The notes beneath the pieces are model-generated. The model searched no databases and was not told the origin of the DNA. It was given only the letters and a program-made list of their open reading frames with translations. From the NCBI RefSeq assembly GCF_003391055.1, contig NZ_QUAJ01000011.1, positions 33,132 through 97,131 on the forward strand: a DNA stretch of 64,000 nt, written 5' to 3'. This DNA is from Psychrilyobacter piezotolerans. GTDB taxonomy: Bacteria > Fusobacteriota > Fusobacteriia > Fusobacteriales > Fusobacteriaceae. Each line of letters opens with the position of its first letter. The first letter of the stretch is position 1. Of this stretch, positions 1-10,053 are shown piece after piece. Both the position numbers and the translations under genes were made by a program.

Positions 1-2216
1 AATAAATTTACACCTTCAATGATATTTGAAGATTTTTTAATATCTCCAAGCATATCTCCAACTAATTTATCCCTGTCCATTAAGATAGCTAAATCTCTAT
101 TTACTGCCGGATATTTTACTATCTTTTCATATTTTATCTTAGTTTTTCCATATTTTACTACCTTAGCTAATTCTAACTCTGCCAGATATACTCTTTCCCT
201 TGAGATAGACATAGCTTCAGCTACATCTGGATGGATCTCTCCAAAAGTCCCGATGTACTCTCTTCCTACGAAGATGTCTACTGCTCTACCTGGATGGTAA
301 CTTTTATTTTCAGTTCTTCTCAACTGATATTTAGTCATTCCCATAGCTGTCAGGTAGCTTTCCACATATCCCTTTAAGTCATAAAAATCATAGGCTTCAG
401 GTTTTGCATCCCATAGATTTCTTTCCTCTCTGCCGGCTAAAGCAATTCCTACTTTTACAACTTCATCTGCTAAAGTTTCTGCCTTAGTAAATGTTCTAGA
501 TACTTCAAATATCTTCAGGTCATTAATATTTCTATTGAAATTATCCCTGATATTAGTAAGTAATCCGTACATCAAAGTAGGTCTCAGTGTTACCATATCT
601 TCATTGATAGGATTTTTGATATCTATAGTCTCTGCTTCTACCTTTAATTTTTCCAAAATTCCCCTTGGGATAAAGCTGTAGTTTATAACTTCCTGTAAAC
701 CCATATCTCTCAGATGTTTTTTAGAAGTATCGGTAGTTTGAAATTCTTCATCTACTACACCAGCTTTGATATTCTCCACCGGCATTTTATCTTCAATGTT
801 TTCGAATCCGTACATTCTGATGATCTCTTCATATAAGTCTGCTGATCTAGTGATATCGTTTCTATATGATGGCGGGATTACAGAAATTTTGTTTTCTCCC
901 CTGTTTTTTATCTGCATATTCAAACTATTCAAAATCTTTCCTACTGTATCTAACTCTATTTCCTTACCTACAAATTTATTTAATCTGTTGATATCCATCG
1001 AAACTTCCCTAGGAGTATAAGGATCTGTATATACATCTGCATATTCTCCTACAACTTCACAATTAGTTATAGACTGAATCAGAGATGATGCTCTTTCCAA
1101 CACAACTAAGGTATTATCTCTGTCTATTCCCCTTTCAAATCTATATGAAGAATCAGAAGATAATCCCAATGTTTTAGCTGTTTTTCTTATATTTTCAGGG
1201 GTGAAATATGCTACCTCCAATAATATCTCGGTAGTGTTTTCATCTACCTCTGTGTTTTTACCACCCATGATTCCAGCTATTGCTACAGCCTTTGCCTCAT
1301 CAGCAATAACTAATTCAGAGTTATTTAATTCTCTCTCTTCACCATCTAAAGTAGTGATTTTTTCACCTTTTTCAGCTTCTCTTACAGTAATCTTCGACCC
1401 CTCTAATTTAGAATGGTCAAAAGCATGCATAGGTTGGTTATATTCAAACATAATGTAGTTAGTTATATCCACAATGTTATTTATCGGCCTGAGTCCGATA
1501 GCTTTCAATCTTCTCTTTAACCATTCTGGCGACTCTTCCACCTTTACATTTTTTAATATTCTTGAACTATATCTAGTACATCTTTTATCATCATCGATAT
1601 CCACAACAATTCCAGATGGTCCTGTTAAAGTTCTGATATCAGATGCAGGATATTTTACCTTTCTCTCATAATAAGCTGCTACTTCCCTGGCAATACCTAT
1701 ATGAGATAAACAATCCGGTCTGTTAGGAGTGATTTCTAATTCAAAAATTACGTCATCTAATCCTAAGTGTGTTCTTATATCTTCACCGATAGGTGCATCC
1801 TCAGACAGGATAACAATTCCGTCTCCATCTGTACCCATTCCTAATTCTACCTCTGAACAAAGCATTCCGCAAGACTCTACTCCCCTTACTTTAGCTTTTT
1901 TGATCTTAAAGTTTCCAGGTAAAACAGCACCTATTTTTGCTACTATTACCTTGTCTCCCAATTTGTGATTAGGAGCTCCACAGATTATTTGTAACGGAGT
2001 TTCCTCCCCTACATTTACCTTTAACAGTGATAATTTATCTGCATCAGGATGCTGACCATATTCTACAATATGCCCTACCACTACGTTATCTAGATGTTGT
2101 CCCTGCTCTTCTATTGCCTCGACCTCTTGTCCGATCATAGTCAGGGCATTTTCAAGCTCTTTAACATCTTCATTTATCTCTACATATTCCTTTAACCATT
2201 CTAAAGATATTAACAT
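1..2216 (-). CDS. pheT: Phenylalanine--tRNA ligase beta subunit, 3' end cut by window
   Basis: This is the beta subunit of the alpha2-beta2 cytoplasmic enzyme that charges tRNA-Phe; beta carries the tRNA-binding and editing domains. About 738 codons are present. The frame begins at an ATG at 2216 preceded by a GGAGG-type ribosome site. The N-terminal part has the EMAP/OB-like tRNA-binding domain (EYGQHPDADKLSLLKV, CGAPN), then the B3/B4 editing domain, B5 (NRLNKFVG) and the catalytic-like core (SYRFERGID, SYRNDI). The sequence runs off the window inside the C-terminal anticodon-binding domain (YPAVNRDLAILMD), so roughly the last 60 residues of a family usually near 800 are missing. pheS lies upstream on the same strand, but 295 bp separate the two, which is wider than usual for this operon. 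Identification is secure. Confidence 0.96.
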   Translation of the reverse strand, partial: MLISLEWLKEYVEINEDVKELENALTMIGQEVEAIEEQGQHLDNVVVGHIVEYGQHPDADKLSLLKVNVGEETPLQIICGAPNHKLGDKVIVAKIGAVLPGNFKIKKAKVRGVESCGMLCSEVELGMGTDGDGIVILSEDAPIGEDIRTHLGLDDVIFELEITPNRPDCLSHIGIAREVAAYYERKVKYPASDIRTLTGPSGIVVDIDDDKRCTRYSSRILKNVKVEESPEWLKRRLKAIGLRPINNIVDITNYIMFEYNQPMHAFDHSKLEGSKITVREAEKGEKITTLDGEERELNNSELVIADEAKAVAIAGIMGGKNTEVDENTTEILLEVAYFTPENIRKTAKTLGLSSDSSYRFERGIDRDNTLVVLERASSLIQSITNCEVVGEYADVYTDPYTPREVSMDINRLNKFVGKEIELDTVGKILNSLNMQIKNRGENKISVIPPSYRNDITRSADLYEEIIRMYGFENIEDKMPVENIKAGVVDEEFQTTDTSKKHLRDMGLQEVINYSFIPRGILEKLKVEAETIDIKNPINEDMVTLRPTLMYGLLTNIRDNFNRNINDLKIFEVSRTFTKAETLADEVVKVGIALAGREERNLWDAKPEAYDFYDLKGYVESYLTAMGMTKYQLRRTENKSYHPGRAVDIFVGREYIGTFGEIHPDVAEAMSISRERVYLAELELAKVVKYGKTKIKYEKIVKYPAVNRDLAILMDRDKLVGDMLGDIKKSSNIIEGVNL

Positions 2217-2511
2217 TTTTTCCTCCAAATTCTTTTTGTTACTTTCCCGATCCACGAGTACTTAATTTATTTCTATTTAGAAAAAAGTAACCAAAGTTCA
2301 AGTCTGTAAAAAATATTTATTATATAATCAAAGAAATTTAAAAAAATCGAAACTCACTTTACTTAAACAATCGAATATTTTTCAAAATTTCTTTTTTCTA
2401 TTTCATTTACAATATTTTTTTAATGACATTTTTTTAATATTATTTTAATAACTATCTGTAATTTTATTCATCTTCTCCCTACGAGGTAGAAGATATATAG
2501 ATGAGGGTCTC

Positions 2512-3531
2512 CTAAAAGTTAAACTGCTTTAAGAATCTCAGGTCATTGTCATAAAATGCTCTTAAGTCATCTATTCCGTGTCTTAACATAGCAATTCTTT
2601 CTATACCCATTCCAAATGCAAATCCGCTTATCTTATCTGCATCATAATCTACACTTTTCAGTACTTCAGGATCTACCATTCCGCATCCCATTATTTCCAG
2701 CCAACCTGTATTTTTACAAAGTCTGCATCCTTTTCCTTTACAGATTACACACTCTACATCCATCTCTGCTGATGGTTCTGTAAATGGGAAAAAATGAGGT
2801 CTAAACCTTACATTAGTTTCTCCAAATACCTTGTTTACAAATTCTGTTAAAATTGCTTTTAAGTTAGCAAATGATATATTTTCTCCTACCATCAATCCTT
2901 CCATTTGGTGGAACATCGGCGTATGAGATACATCGTAATCAGATCTATATACCTTTCCTGGACACACCATTCTAAACGGTGCTGTTTTATTCTGCATATA
3001 TCTAATTTGTACTGGTGATGTATGCGTTCTAAGTACCGTATTATCATCGATATAGAAAGTATCCTGCAGATCTCTCGATGGATGAGTTTCCGGTATATTT
3101 AATGCATCAAAGTTGTTAAATGTAGTCTCTAATTCTGGTCCTGCTGCTACATCAAATCCCATCTCTATAAATATATTTTTTAAGAAATCCATAGTTTCTG
3201 TTATAGGATGCAGTCTTCCAGTTCCTGTTTCTCTTCCTGGTAAACTAATATCTATAGTTTCGTTGTTCATCCTAATCGTTTTTTCTGTGTCCTTTAGCTC
3301 AGTCATCTTAGTTTCAATTTCATTTGTAATAAAATCCCTAACTTCATTAGCTAATTGCCCAATAACAGGTCTTTCTTCCTTAGATAAATTTCTCATACCT
3401 TTCATGATGTCTGTTAATTTACCTTTTTTCCCCAAGATCTCTATTTTTAGATCTTCTAGTTCTTTTACACTAGTTGTAGAAGTTAAGCTGATAGCCACCT
3501 CATCCTTTAGAGCGTTTATTATCCCTTTCAT
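2512..3531 (-). CDS. pheS: Phenylalanine--tRNA ligase alpha subunit
   Basis: This is the catalytic alpha subunit of phenylalanyl-tRNA synthetase, which forms Phe-AMP and transfers Phe to tRNA-Phe. It has 339 residues, the normal family length. An N-terminal coiled-coil arm covers about residues 1-90. Class II motif 2 is around 195-215 (VYRSD, then HTPMFHQMEGL) and motif 3 around 307-316 (GMGIERIAML). The Cys-rich stretch near 261-283 (CVICKGKGC, GWLEIMGCGM) is typical of bacterial PheS. A strong AGGAGG site lies just upstream of the chosen ATG. It precedes pheT on the same strand, so the genes are probably co-transcribed. I looked for a T-box leader in the 138 bases upstream and saw none. Confidence 0.97.
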   Translation of the reverse strand: MKGIINALKDEVAISLTSTTSVKELEDLKIEILGKKGKLTDIMKGMRNLSKEERPVIGQLANEVRDFITNEIETKMTELKDTEKTIRMNNETIDISLPGRETGTGRLHPITETMDFLKNIFIEMGFDVAAGPELETTFNNFDALNIPETHPSRDLQDTFYIDDNTVLRTHTSPVQIRYMQNKTAPFRMVCPGKVYRSDYDVSHTPMFHQMEGLMVGENISFANLKAILTEFVNKVFGETNVRFRPHFFPFTEPSAEMDVECVICKGKGCRLCKNTGWLEIMGCGMVDPEVLKSVDYDADKISGFAFGMGIERIAMLRHGIDDLRAFYDNDLRFLKQFNF

Positions 3532-3669
3532 CTTGCCTCCTAAAAACTTCTCGCAATATTCTATATTTATAAAATAATAGTATATTGGTGATGCCCTTTA
3601 CGGGTACTTATATCATTAATCTCATAGTATTTTATCAAATTTTTGATAATTATCATACTTTTTTTTGCT

Positions 3670-4125
3670 TTACAGCTTCCTGTGCTCTATATTAATTTTA
3701 TCATTATTTATCTCCAATATCCCGTACAGCCCGTCTTTTACTGCTCCCGGATTAAATAAAATCATTCCCTCTTCCTCTAAATAAGGAATATGTGTATGAC
3801 CAAAGATACACAGGTCTGTTCCTCTGTCATTTGCCTCCATCCTCAGATAATCATAACTTGTCTTAACTCCGTATAGGTGACCGTGAGTTAAAAAAATCTT
3901 TTTATCCGAGAGTTCAAATTCTAAATTATCCTCTGTATTGTTATCCATATAGTCGCAGTTTCCTCTGACTATATAATACTCTGAATCTTCATATATATAT
4001 GATAATTCTTCCACATCTTTGCTGTAGTCTCCAGCTGAGATCACCACATCTGGAACTTCTTTTTCCCATATTTTCATCAAATTGTCCAGCCTCGAGTGAC
4101 TATCCGATACTATTAACACTTTCAT
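3670..4125 (-). CDS. YfcE/MJ0936-family metallophosphoesterase
   Basis: This is a small calcineurin-like phosphodiesterase of 151 residues, the usual YfcE/MJ0936 size. The metal-ligand motifs appear in order: DSHS at residues 8-11, GDYSKD near 32, GNCD near 56, THGHLYG near 80 and GHTHIPY near 110, where two metal ions would bind. Family members hydrolyse model phosphodiesters, but their physiological substrate is generally unknown, and nothing here identifies one. It stands between pheS and a universal stress protein on the same strand. No signal peptide or membrane segment is visible, so it should be cytoplasmic. Confidence 0.88.
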   Translation of the reverse strand: MKVLIVSDSHSRLDNLMKIWEKEVPDVVISAGDYSKDVEELSYIYEDSEYYIVRGNCDYMDNNTEDNLEFELSDKKIFLTHGHLYGVKTSYDYLRMEANDRGTDLCIFGHTHIPYLEEEGMILFNPGAVKDGLYGILEINNDKINIEHRKL

Positions 4126-4222
4126 AACGACTCCTTTCTCACTCTTCCTTTTGACATTGTAAATTTCTTATAGCTAGAAAAAATTTTCGTACTCGTCAAT
4201 CGAGGAAAGAGTCTAGATTAAT

Positions 4223-4252
4223 TTAGGAGGAGAACACCAGTTCTCCTCCTAA
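4223..4252 (-). terminator. Perfect hairpin downstream of the stress-protein gene
   Basis: Bases 4223-4235 and 4240-4252 form a perfect 13-bp stem with a four-base loop. It is placed to end the minus-strand usp transcript. The minus-strand sequence after the stem is AT-rich but not a clean T run, so it may act partly as an mRNA-stabilising hairpin. Confidence 0.6.
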
Positions 4253-4276
4253 AAACTTTTTTGCTCTTATAAAGTA

Positions 4277-5053
4277 TTATCCTATATAGATAGGAATCTC
4301 TATATTTTCCAATAATTTTAAACCTGTATTTCCTGTGAGTTTCTCCAACAGGAAGGAATGTTTAAGGTCTCCCATAATTAAAATATCAAATTCTTCACTC
4401 TTTTCAGAAATTATATCTATAGGTTTCCCCTCTAATTCCAAAGAATTCAATGTTTTTCCTGCTATCTCCATATATTTTGAAAATTCATCATCGGTTTCAT
4501 CCTCTAAATTTACAGCTACAGAGGTAAAATCATCTAATTTGTGAAACATATTTAAGAAAGCAAAAATCGATTTATTTACCCTTTCACTCTTATCGTTGGC
4601 AATCATCACTTTTTCTATCTTTAAATTATTTTTTTCAGAGATCAATAGAACAGGTTTATAATGATGTCTGAGGATATCTTTTTGATTCGCTGTAATGGTC
4701 TTTGATTTCTCCACTATTACCAGATCAAACCCCAGCATTTTTTCCTGTACAATCTCCTGGGTAATCCCCTCTTCTATCAACAGATGCTCCACTGGAAAAT
4801 AATTTTTAAATACTTTCTTTAGTTCTTCCACCTGAATATTTTCTGATTTCTCCCACTCTCTAATCAGGAAATTAGCTGAATTATCCACAACCAATCCCTC
4901 TACTGTAGGAGGGAGCACCTCATACTTTCTTATATCTCTAATGTATAGCCCGTATACTTCTGTTCCGTATTTTTCTTTTAAATACTGTCCTGTTTTAAGT
5001 AAGTTATTTTTGTCCAGTTCATTCCCGAATAAAATTAAAATTCTATTTAACAT
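4277..5053 (-). CDS. Universal stress protein, tandem-domain UspA type
   Basis: This is a soluble UspA-superfamily protein of about 258 residues, long enough for two Usp folds. The second half shows the usual ending: IEKVMIANDKSE with NKSIFAFL (strand and helix 1), then ILIMGDLKHSFLLEKLTGN and a final IEIPIYIG strand. The ATP-binding G-2x-G-9x-G pattern is not clearly intact, so nucleotide binding is doubtful. The reading frame opens at 5089, but I chose the ATG at 5053 because a G-rich ribosome site lies seven or so bases before it. The gene is downstream of gyrA with an AT-rich 13-bp hairpin in between. Which stress it answers to cannot be read from the sequence. Confidence 0.75.
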   Translation of the reverse strand: MLNRILILFGNELDKNNLLKTGQYLKEKYGTEVYGLYIRDIRKYEVLPPTVEGLVVDNSANFLIREWEKSENIQVEELKKVFKNYFPVEHLLIEEGITQEIVQEKMLGFDLVIVEKSKTITANQKDILRHHYKPVLLISEKNNLKIEKVMIANDKSERVNKSIFAFLNMFHKLDDFTSVAVNLEDETDDEFSKYMEIAGKTLNSLELEGKPIDIISEKSEEFDILIMGDLKHSFLLEKLTGNTGLKLLENIEIPIYIG

Positions 5054-5070
5054 AAGTACCCCCCTATTTG

Positions 5071-5101
5071 AATAATTAATAATAAACAATTATTAATTAT
5101 T
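5071..5101 (-). promoter_or_regulatory. AT-only inverted repeat upstream of usp
   Basis: Bases 5071-5083 and 5089-5101 form a perfect 13-bp inverted repeat made only of A and T with a five-base loop. It sits just before the usp ribosome site and after gyrA. It could be an operator or a weak hairpin. No regulator is identified. Confidence 0.35.
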
Positions 5102-5155
5102 TCTAATTGCTTAGTACTTATGTTTTTCTACAAAACTATATATCTTCCTTTTTTC

Positions 5156-7972
5156 TTATTTTTTTTCTTCTGTTATCTCTAAAAGTTCCTCTTCAATAAG
5201 TTCTTCCAGATTTCTTTTTACCTTTATAGTCGAAACTACATGTTCCGAATCCTCTACTCTCATGATTTTTACACCTTGAGTTGCTCTTCCAATTAAAGAT
5301 ATATCCTCCACCGGAGTTCTGATTACTACCCCATTTGAAGTGATAGCCAATAATTCTTCATCATCAGTTACAGATTTGACATCTACAACCTTTCCGTTTC
5401 TGGCACTTACCCTGATATTGATTACACCTTTTCCACCTCTGGATTGGCTGGTGTAACCGCTTATTCTCGTTCTTTTTCCATATCCATTTTCAGTTATAGT
5501 CAGGATCTTAGCATCTTCACGTTCAACTATTACTCCTGATACTACCTCATCTTCTGGACGCAGAGTGATTCCTTTTACACCTGTGGCGGATCTTCCCATA
5601 GATCTTACATTATCCTGCGGGAACTTTATAGAATACCCCAGTCTTGTAGCTACGAATACCTGACTTTCTTTGGTATCTACTAACCCAACGAAGATCAGAT
5701 CGTCATCATCTTTTAAGTTGATGGCACGTAAACCAGATTTATTGATATTTTTAAACTGGCTCAGGTTGGTTTTCTTTACTATACCATTTCTAGTCAGGAA
5801 GAATACTTCATGTTCTTCAGAAAAATCTCTAACTTTTATTATAGATCTTACCTTCTCATCTTCTCCTAAATTAATCATATTTTCAATTAATTTACCTCTG
5901 GCCTGTTTAGAAAATTCTGGGATTTCATATACTTTTAAGCTGTATACCTTTCCGCTGTCTGTATAGATCATCATGGTATCAAGATTAGAAGCAGCATACA
6001 TGTTTTCTACGAAGTCACCCTCTACGGTATTTTGGCTGCTTACACCCTTTCCGCCTCTTTTCTGTGCTTTATACTTATCCTGGCTTATTCTCTTTACATA
6101 ACCTTTGTTAGTCAGAGTTACGATTACCTTCTCATCTGCAATTAAGTCCTCTATATTGATATCTAATCTAGATTCTTCTATTTGAGTTCTTCTTTCATCT
6201 GAATAGTTTTCTTTGATCTCTTCTAATTCCTCTGTTATTATCTCATATACCTTATTTTCATTGTTTAAAATAAAGTTTAATTCTTTGATTATTTCAATCA
6301 GAGCATTGTATTCATTTTCTATTTTATCTCTCTCTAATCCGGTTAATCTTTGTAATTTCATATCCAGGATCGATCTTGTCTGGGCTTCACTAAATGAATA
6401 CCCTTCCATAAGAGTGTCCTTAGCTGTATTAGCATCTTTTGATCCCCTGATTATTTTGATTATCTCTCCGATATTATCCAGAGCAATCCTGAATCCTTCT
6501 AAGATATGAGATCTTTTTTCAGCCTTTTCCAATTCAAACTTAGTTCTTCTTGTTATTACATCAAATCTATGGTTGATATAGTGATCTAATATCTCTTTCA
6601 AGTTCAATACTTTTGGTACATTATCAACTAAAGCCAGCATGATGATTCCAAAGGTATTTTGTAATTCAGTATATTTATATAGTTTATTTAGGATTAATTC
6701 AGGTTCTTCTCCCCTCTTCGTTTCTATGACTACTCTTATACCGTTTCTATCAGATTCATCTCTAAGGTCGGTTATTCCTGTAACCTTTTTTTCCTTCACA
6801 AGGTTAGCGATCTTTTCTATCATCCTGGCCTTATTTACCTGGAATGGCACTTCATTGATTATTATAGAACTTTTCCCATTCTTATGCTCTTCAATCTTTA
6901 CCTTACCTCTTACTCTTACCCTACCTCTTCCAGTAGTATAAGCATCGTAGATCCCTTTTTTCCCGTCGATTATTCCACCGGTCGGGAAGTCAGGTCCACT
7001 TATATATTCAATCAGATCTCTTGAAGTTATCCTAGCTGCTCCTCCTAAGATCTCTGAAATCACCTCTTTTACCTCTCTAAAAGTTGATAAAGATAACTCT
7101 CCATCTACAACTATTGATTCTTCACCTTCATTTGCTTCTCTTTCTTTTTGAAGTTTAAGGTTTAGTGCTTCGTTTTCTTCTATTGATTTTTCTACAACAG
7201 CCTTTATCTTTTCAACGGTATTCAATAATTTGTTTTCATCCGATACTTCAGCTTTTGAGATCATCTTTTCAATTCTTTCAAAAGCAATCTCTGCATCGAT
7301 CTTTTCTGAAGAATTAGTGATTAATCCCTTTATCTTCTCAAATCCTTCTACTATCCCGTCTTTTTTACCCTTTATCTCCAGCCTGTTATTTATAACAGCC
7401 AGGATTCCATCTACTAATTCTCCTAAGTTATGAGGAGGTATGTTTGTCGCCATTCCAACTGCGATACCAGTTGCTCCATTTAATAACAGGTTAGGTAGTT
7501 TTGCAGGTAATACAATGGGTTCATCCAATGAATCATCAAAGTTTTTTCTATAATCTATGGTATTTTTGTCTAAATCTACCAATAATTCTCTGGTAATTTT
7601 AGCCATTCTTGCTTCTGTATATCTCATGGCTGCCGCCGAATCTCCATCTATCGATCCAAAGTTTCCATGCCCGTCTATCAGCTCATATCTATAGTTAAAA
7701 TCCTGAGCCATTCTAACCATGGTATTATAAACAGCCGAATCTCCATGGGGATGATACTTACCCAGTACTTCTCCGACAATTCTAGCCGATTTTTTATGTG
7801 GTTTATCACTGGTCATTCCCAGTTCATTCATGGCAAAAAGAATTCTTCTATGAACCGGCTTTAATCCGTCTTTTACATCCGGTAATGCTCTACTTACGAT
7901 TACACTCATAGAGTAGTCCAAATATGATTCTTTCATCTCTTGTTCTATATATCTAGTTATTATATTTGACAT
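5156..7972 (-). CDS. gyrA: DNA gyrase subunit A with a large internal insertion
   Basis: GyrA breaks and rejoins DNA in the A2B2 gyrase that introduces negative supercoils. The protein has 938 residues, longer than most GyrA. The catalytic tyrosine is Y118 (AAAMRYTE). The quinolone-determining region [10 protein letters not shown] is at 74-83, with Asn at 83 where E. coli has Asp87. The core is normal up to GILAVINN (residue 196) and resumes at [16 protein letters not shown] (318). Between them are about 115 extra, Glu/Lys-rich, probably helical residues. The C-terminal beta-pinwheel has the GyrA box QKRGGKG plus a related SRGGKG. It lies directly downstream of gyrB on the same strand. Identity is certain; the insertion is discussed as a finding. 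Confidence 0.97.
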   Translation of the reverse strand: MSNIITRYIEQEMKESYLDYSMSVIVSRALPDVKDGLKPVHRRILFAMNELGMTSDKPHKKSARIVGEVLGKYHPHGDSAVYNTMVRMAQDFNYRYELIDGHGNFGSIDGDSAAAMRYTEARMAKITRELLVDLDKNTIDYRKNFDDSLDEPIVLPAKLPNLLLNGATGIAVGMATNIPPHNLGELVDGILAVINNRLEIKGKKDGIVEGFEKIKGLITNSSEKIDAEIAFERIEKMISKAEVSDENKLLNTVEKIKAVVEKSIEENEALNLKLQKEREANEGEESIVVDGELSLSTFREVKEVISEILGGAARITSRDLIEYISGPDFPTGGIIDGKKGIYDAYTTGRGRVRVRGKVKIEEHKNGKSSIIINEVPFQVNKARMIEKIANLVKEKKVTGITDLRDESDRNGIRVVIETKRGEEPELILNKLYKYTELQNTFGIIMLALVDNVPKVLNLKEILDHYINHRFDVITRRTKFELEKAEKRSHILEGFRIALDNIGEIIKIIRGSKDANTAKDTLMEGYSFSEAQTRSILDMKLQRLTGLERDKIENEYNALIEIIKELNFILNNENKVYEIITEELEEIKENYSDERRTQIEESRLDINIEDLIADEKVIVTLTNKGYVKRISQDKYKAQKRGGKGVSSQNTVEGDFVENMYAASNLDTMMIYTDSGKVYSLKVYEIPEFSKQARGKLIENMINLGEDEKVRSIIKVRDFSEEHEVFFLTRNGIVKKTNLSQFKNINKSGLRAINLKDDDDLIFVGLVDTKESQVFVATRLGYSIKFPQDNVRSMGRSATGVKGITLRPEDEVVSGVIVEREDAKILTITENGYGKRTRISGYTSQSRGGKGVINIRVSARNGKVVDVKSVTDDEELLAITSNGVVIRTPVEDISLIGRATQGVKIMRVEDSEHVVSTIKVKRNLEELIEEELLEITEEKK

Positions 7973-8018
7973 CTAATCCTCCTAAATCACTTTCTACCCT
8001 CACCGGTCCTATCGGACA

Positions 8019-8087
8019 CCCTCTCCCTTGACATTGGGAGAGGGAAGGTTATTTATAAGAGATAGAATTCAAAGAATTCTATCTCTT
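8019..8087. repeat. Two strong hairpins in the gyrB-gyrA gap
   Basis: The 152-bp gap holds a 9-bp GC-rich stem (8019-8027 with 8036-8044, CCCTCTCCC type) followed by a perfect 14-bp stem (8057-8070 with 8074-8087, loop AAA). On the plus strand the second is followed by a T-rich run; on the minus strand, the direction of transcription, it is not. They therefore look more like an intergenic repeat or mRNA processing hairpin than a terminator. Confidence 0.55.
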
Positions 8088-8125
8088 GCTATTTTTTATT
8101 TTTAAATTAAATACTCTATTTCAAC

Positions 8126-10033
8126 CTATATATCCAAGTTCTTTACGAATTCGGCTCCTTCTTCGATAAATTTCTTTCTAGGTTCTACCTTGTCACCCAT
8201 TAATTTATCGAATAACTTATCAGCTTCTACAGCGTCATCTATACTTACCTGCAATAGTGTTCTTGTATCTGGATCCATTGTCGTTTCCCATAATTGTTCT
8301 GGATTCATCTCTCCCAATCCCTTATATCTTTGAAGGGTAAATCTTCTATTTTCTATATTAAGCAGATCTGTTGCATCCTTCATCTGTTTGTCTGTATAAG
8401 CATACTGTACCGATCTTCCTGCTGTTATCTTAAATAACGGAGGCTGGGCGATATATATGTTTCCATTTGTTATTAAATCATGCATATATCTAAATAAGAA
8501 TGTTAGAATTAAAGTTCTTATATGAGCTCCATCTACATCGGCATCGGTCATGATTATGATCTTATGATATCTTAATTTATCAAGATTCATTTCATCGTTC
8601 ATTCCGGCACCAAATGCTGTTATCATAGCTCTTACCTCTGTATTTTCAAGGGCTCTATGTAATCCAGCTTTTTCTACATTTAATATTTTTCCACGGAGCG
8701 GTAAGATAGCCTGGGTATGTCTGTCTCTTCCCTGCTTTGCTGATCCCCCTGCTGAGTCTCCCTCTACTATATAAACTTCAGATTCCTCAGGTTTTTTAGA
8801 TGAACAGTCTGCAAGTTTTCCAGGTAATGATCCAACTTCTAAAGCTGATTTTCTCATTACTAATTCCCTTGCTTTTTTAGCTGCTTCCCTTGCTTTTTTA
8901 GACATCAAAATCTTCTCGATTACATTTCTTGCATCTGCAGGAGTATCTTCTAAATGCATTTTTAGATACTTACCTACAATTCCAGAAACTATACTGGTAA
9001 CTTCCGAACTTCCTAATTTAGTCTTAGTCTGTCCTTCAAATTGCGGGTCTGGTACCTTTAGAGATATAATCGCCGTCATACCCTCTCTGATATCACTACC
9101 TTGGAAGTTCCCATCTCTTTCTTTTACAAGTCCCATAGTTTTAGCTACATCATTTACTACACGAGTAAGAGCTGTTCTAAATCCACTTACATGGGTCCCC
9201 CCTTCATGGGTATTTATATTATTAACAAATGAAAATATGCTTTCCCTTTGTTTTATTGTGTAGGTCATAGCAATCTCTACGATTACCCCTTCGGCCTCTC
9301 CATTCATGTAGATAGGCTCTTTAATTAATTTTTCATTCCCATCTTCTAATTCAGCCAGGAAATCGATTATACCACCATCAAATTTTAATGTTTCTTCTAC
9401 TTTTTCTTCTTTTCTGGAATCGGTAAGTACTATCTCTAAGCCTTTATTTAAATATGCCAGTTCTTTTAATCTGTTTTTTAAAGTTTCAAAACTATAGATT
9501 AAAGTTTCAAAGATCTCATCATCAGCTTTAAAAACTATCCTGGTACCTGTTTCCTTAGTTTTACCTATTGTTTTTACATCAAACATAGGTTTTCCTCTTT
9601 CCAGTCTTTGATGGAAAATTTCTCCTTCCCTCTTTACGTAGACTTCCATCCATTCAGAGAGGGCATTTACCACTGAGATTCCCACTCCGTGAAGTCCCCC
9701 TGATACCTTATAGTTATCGTTTTCAAACTTACCACCAGCATGCAGAACTGTCAATACTATCTCCAGTGCTGATTTTCCATGTTTAGGATGCATTCCTGTG
9801 GGAATTCCCCTTCCATTATCAATTACCTCAATTACATTGTCTTCCAGTACATTTATGGTTATCTTGTCACAGTGGCCTGCCAAGGCTTCATCTACTGAGT
9901 TATCTACTACTTCCCATACAAGATGGTGTAATCCCCTTTCAGATGTAGAACCAATATACATTCCCGGTCTTTTTCTAACGGCTTCCAGTCCTTCTAAAAC
10001 CGTTATATCTTCCGCTTTATAATTATTACTCAT
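8126..10033 (-). CDS. gyrB: DNA gyrase subunit B
   Basis: GyrB is the ATPase subunit of gyrase. It has 635 residues, the compact form without the extra domain found in some proteobacteria. The N-terminal GHKL ATPase has the VVDNSVDEALAG helix, then VIDNGRGIPTGMHP and GGLHGVGISVVNALS. The TOPRIM domain has EGDSAGGSAKQGRDR near 420 and the metal-binding DADVDGAHI near 500. The C-terminal tail has the conserved RYKGLGEMNPEQLWETTMDP. Together with gyrA downstream and DUF721/recF upstream, it forms the classical replication-repair operon. The start ATG at 10033 follows a GGAGG-like ribosome site. Confidence 0.98.
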   Translation of the reverse strand: MSNNYKAEDITVLEGLEAVRKRPGMYIGSTSERGLHHLVWEVVDNSVDEALAGHCDKITINVLEDNVIEVIDNGRGIPTGMHPKHGKSALEIVLTVLHAGGKFENDNYKVSGGLHGVGISVVNALSEWMEVYVKREGEIFHQRLERGKPMFDVKTIGKTKETGTRIVFKADDEIFETLIYSFETLKNRLKELAYLNKGLEIVLTDSRKEEKVEETLKFDGGIIDFLAELEDGNEKLIKEPIYMNGEAEGVIVEIAMTYTIKQRESIFSFVNNINTHEGGTHVSGFRTALTRVVNDVAKTMGLVKERDGNFQGSDIREGMTAIISLKVPDPQFEGQTKTKLGSSEVTSIVSGIVGKYLKMHLEDTPADARNVIEKILMSKKAREAAKKARELVMRKSALEVGSLPGKLADCSSKKPEESEVYIVEGDSAGGSAKQGRDRHTQAILPLRGKILNVEKAGLHRALENTEVRAMITAFGAGMNDEMNLDKLRYHKIIIMTDADVDGAHIRTLILTFLFRYMHDLITNGNIYIAQPPLFKITAGRSVQYAYTDKQMKDATDLLNIENRRFTLQRYKGLGEMNPEQLWETTMDPDTRTLLQVSIDDAVEADKLFDKLMGDKVEPRKKFIEEGAEFVKNLDI

Positions 10034-10053
10034 CTAACTTACCCTCCTAAATC

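Noticed and set aside
3113..3577. Plus-strand frame of 154 codons opposite pheS
   Set aside because: It is the complement of a well-conserved gene and shows no family features.
3532..3669. Possible T-box leader upstream of pheS
   Set aside because: The 138 bases lack a T-box sequence (TGGGTGGTACC-like) and a terminator hairpin.
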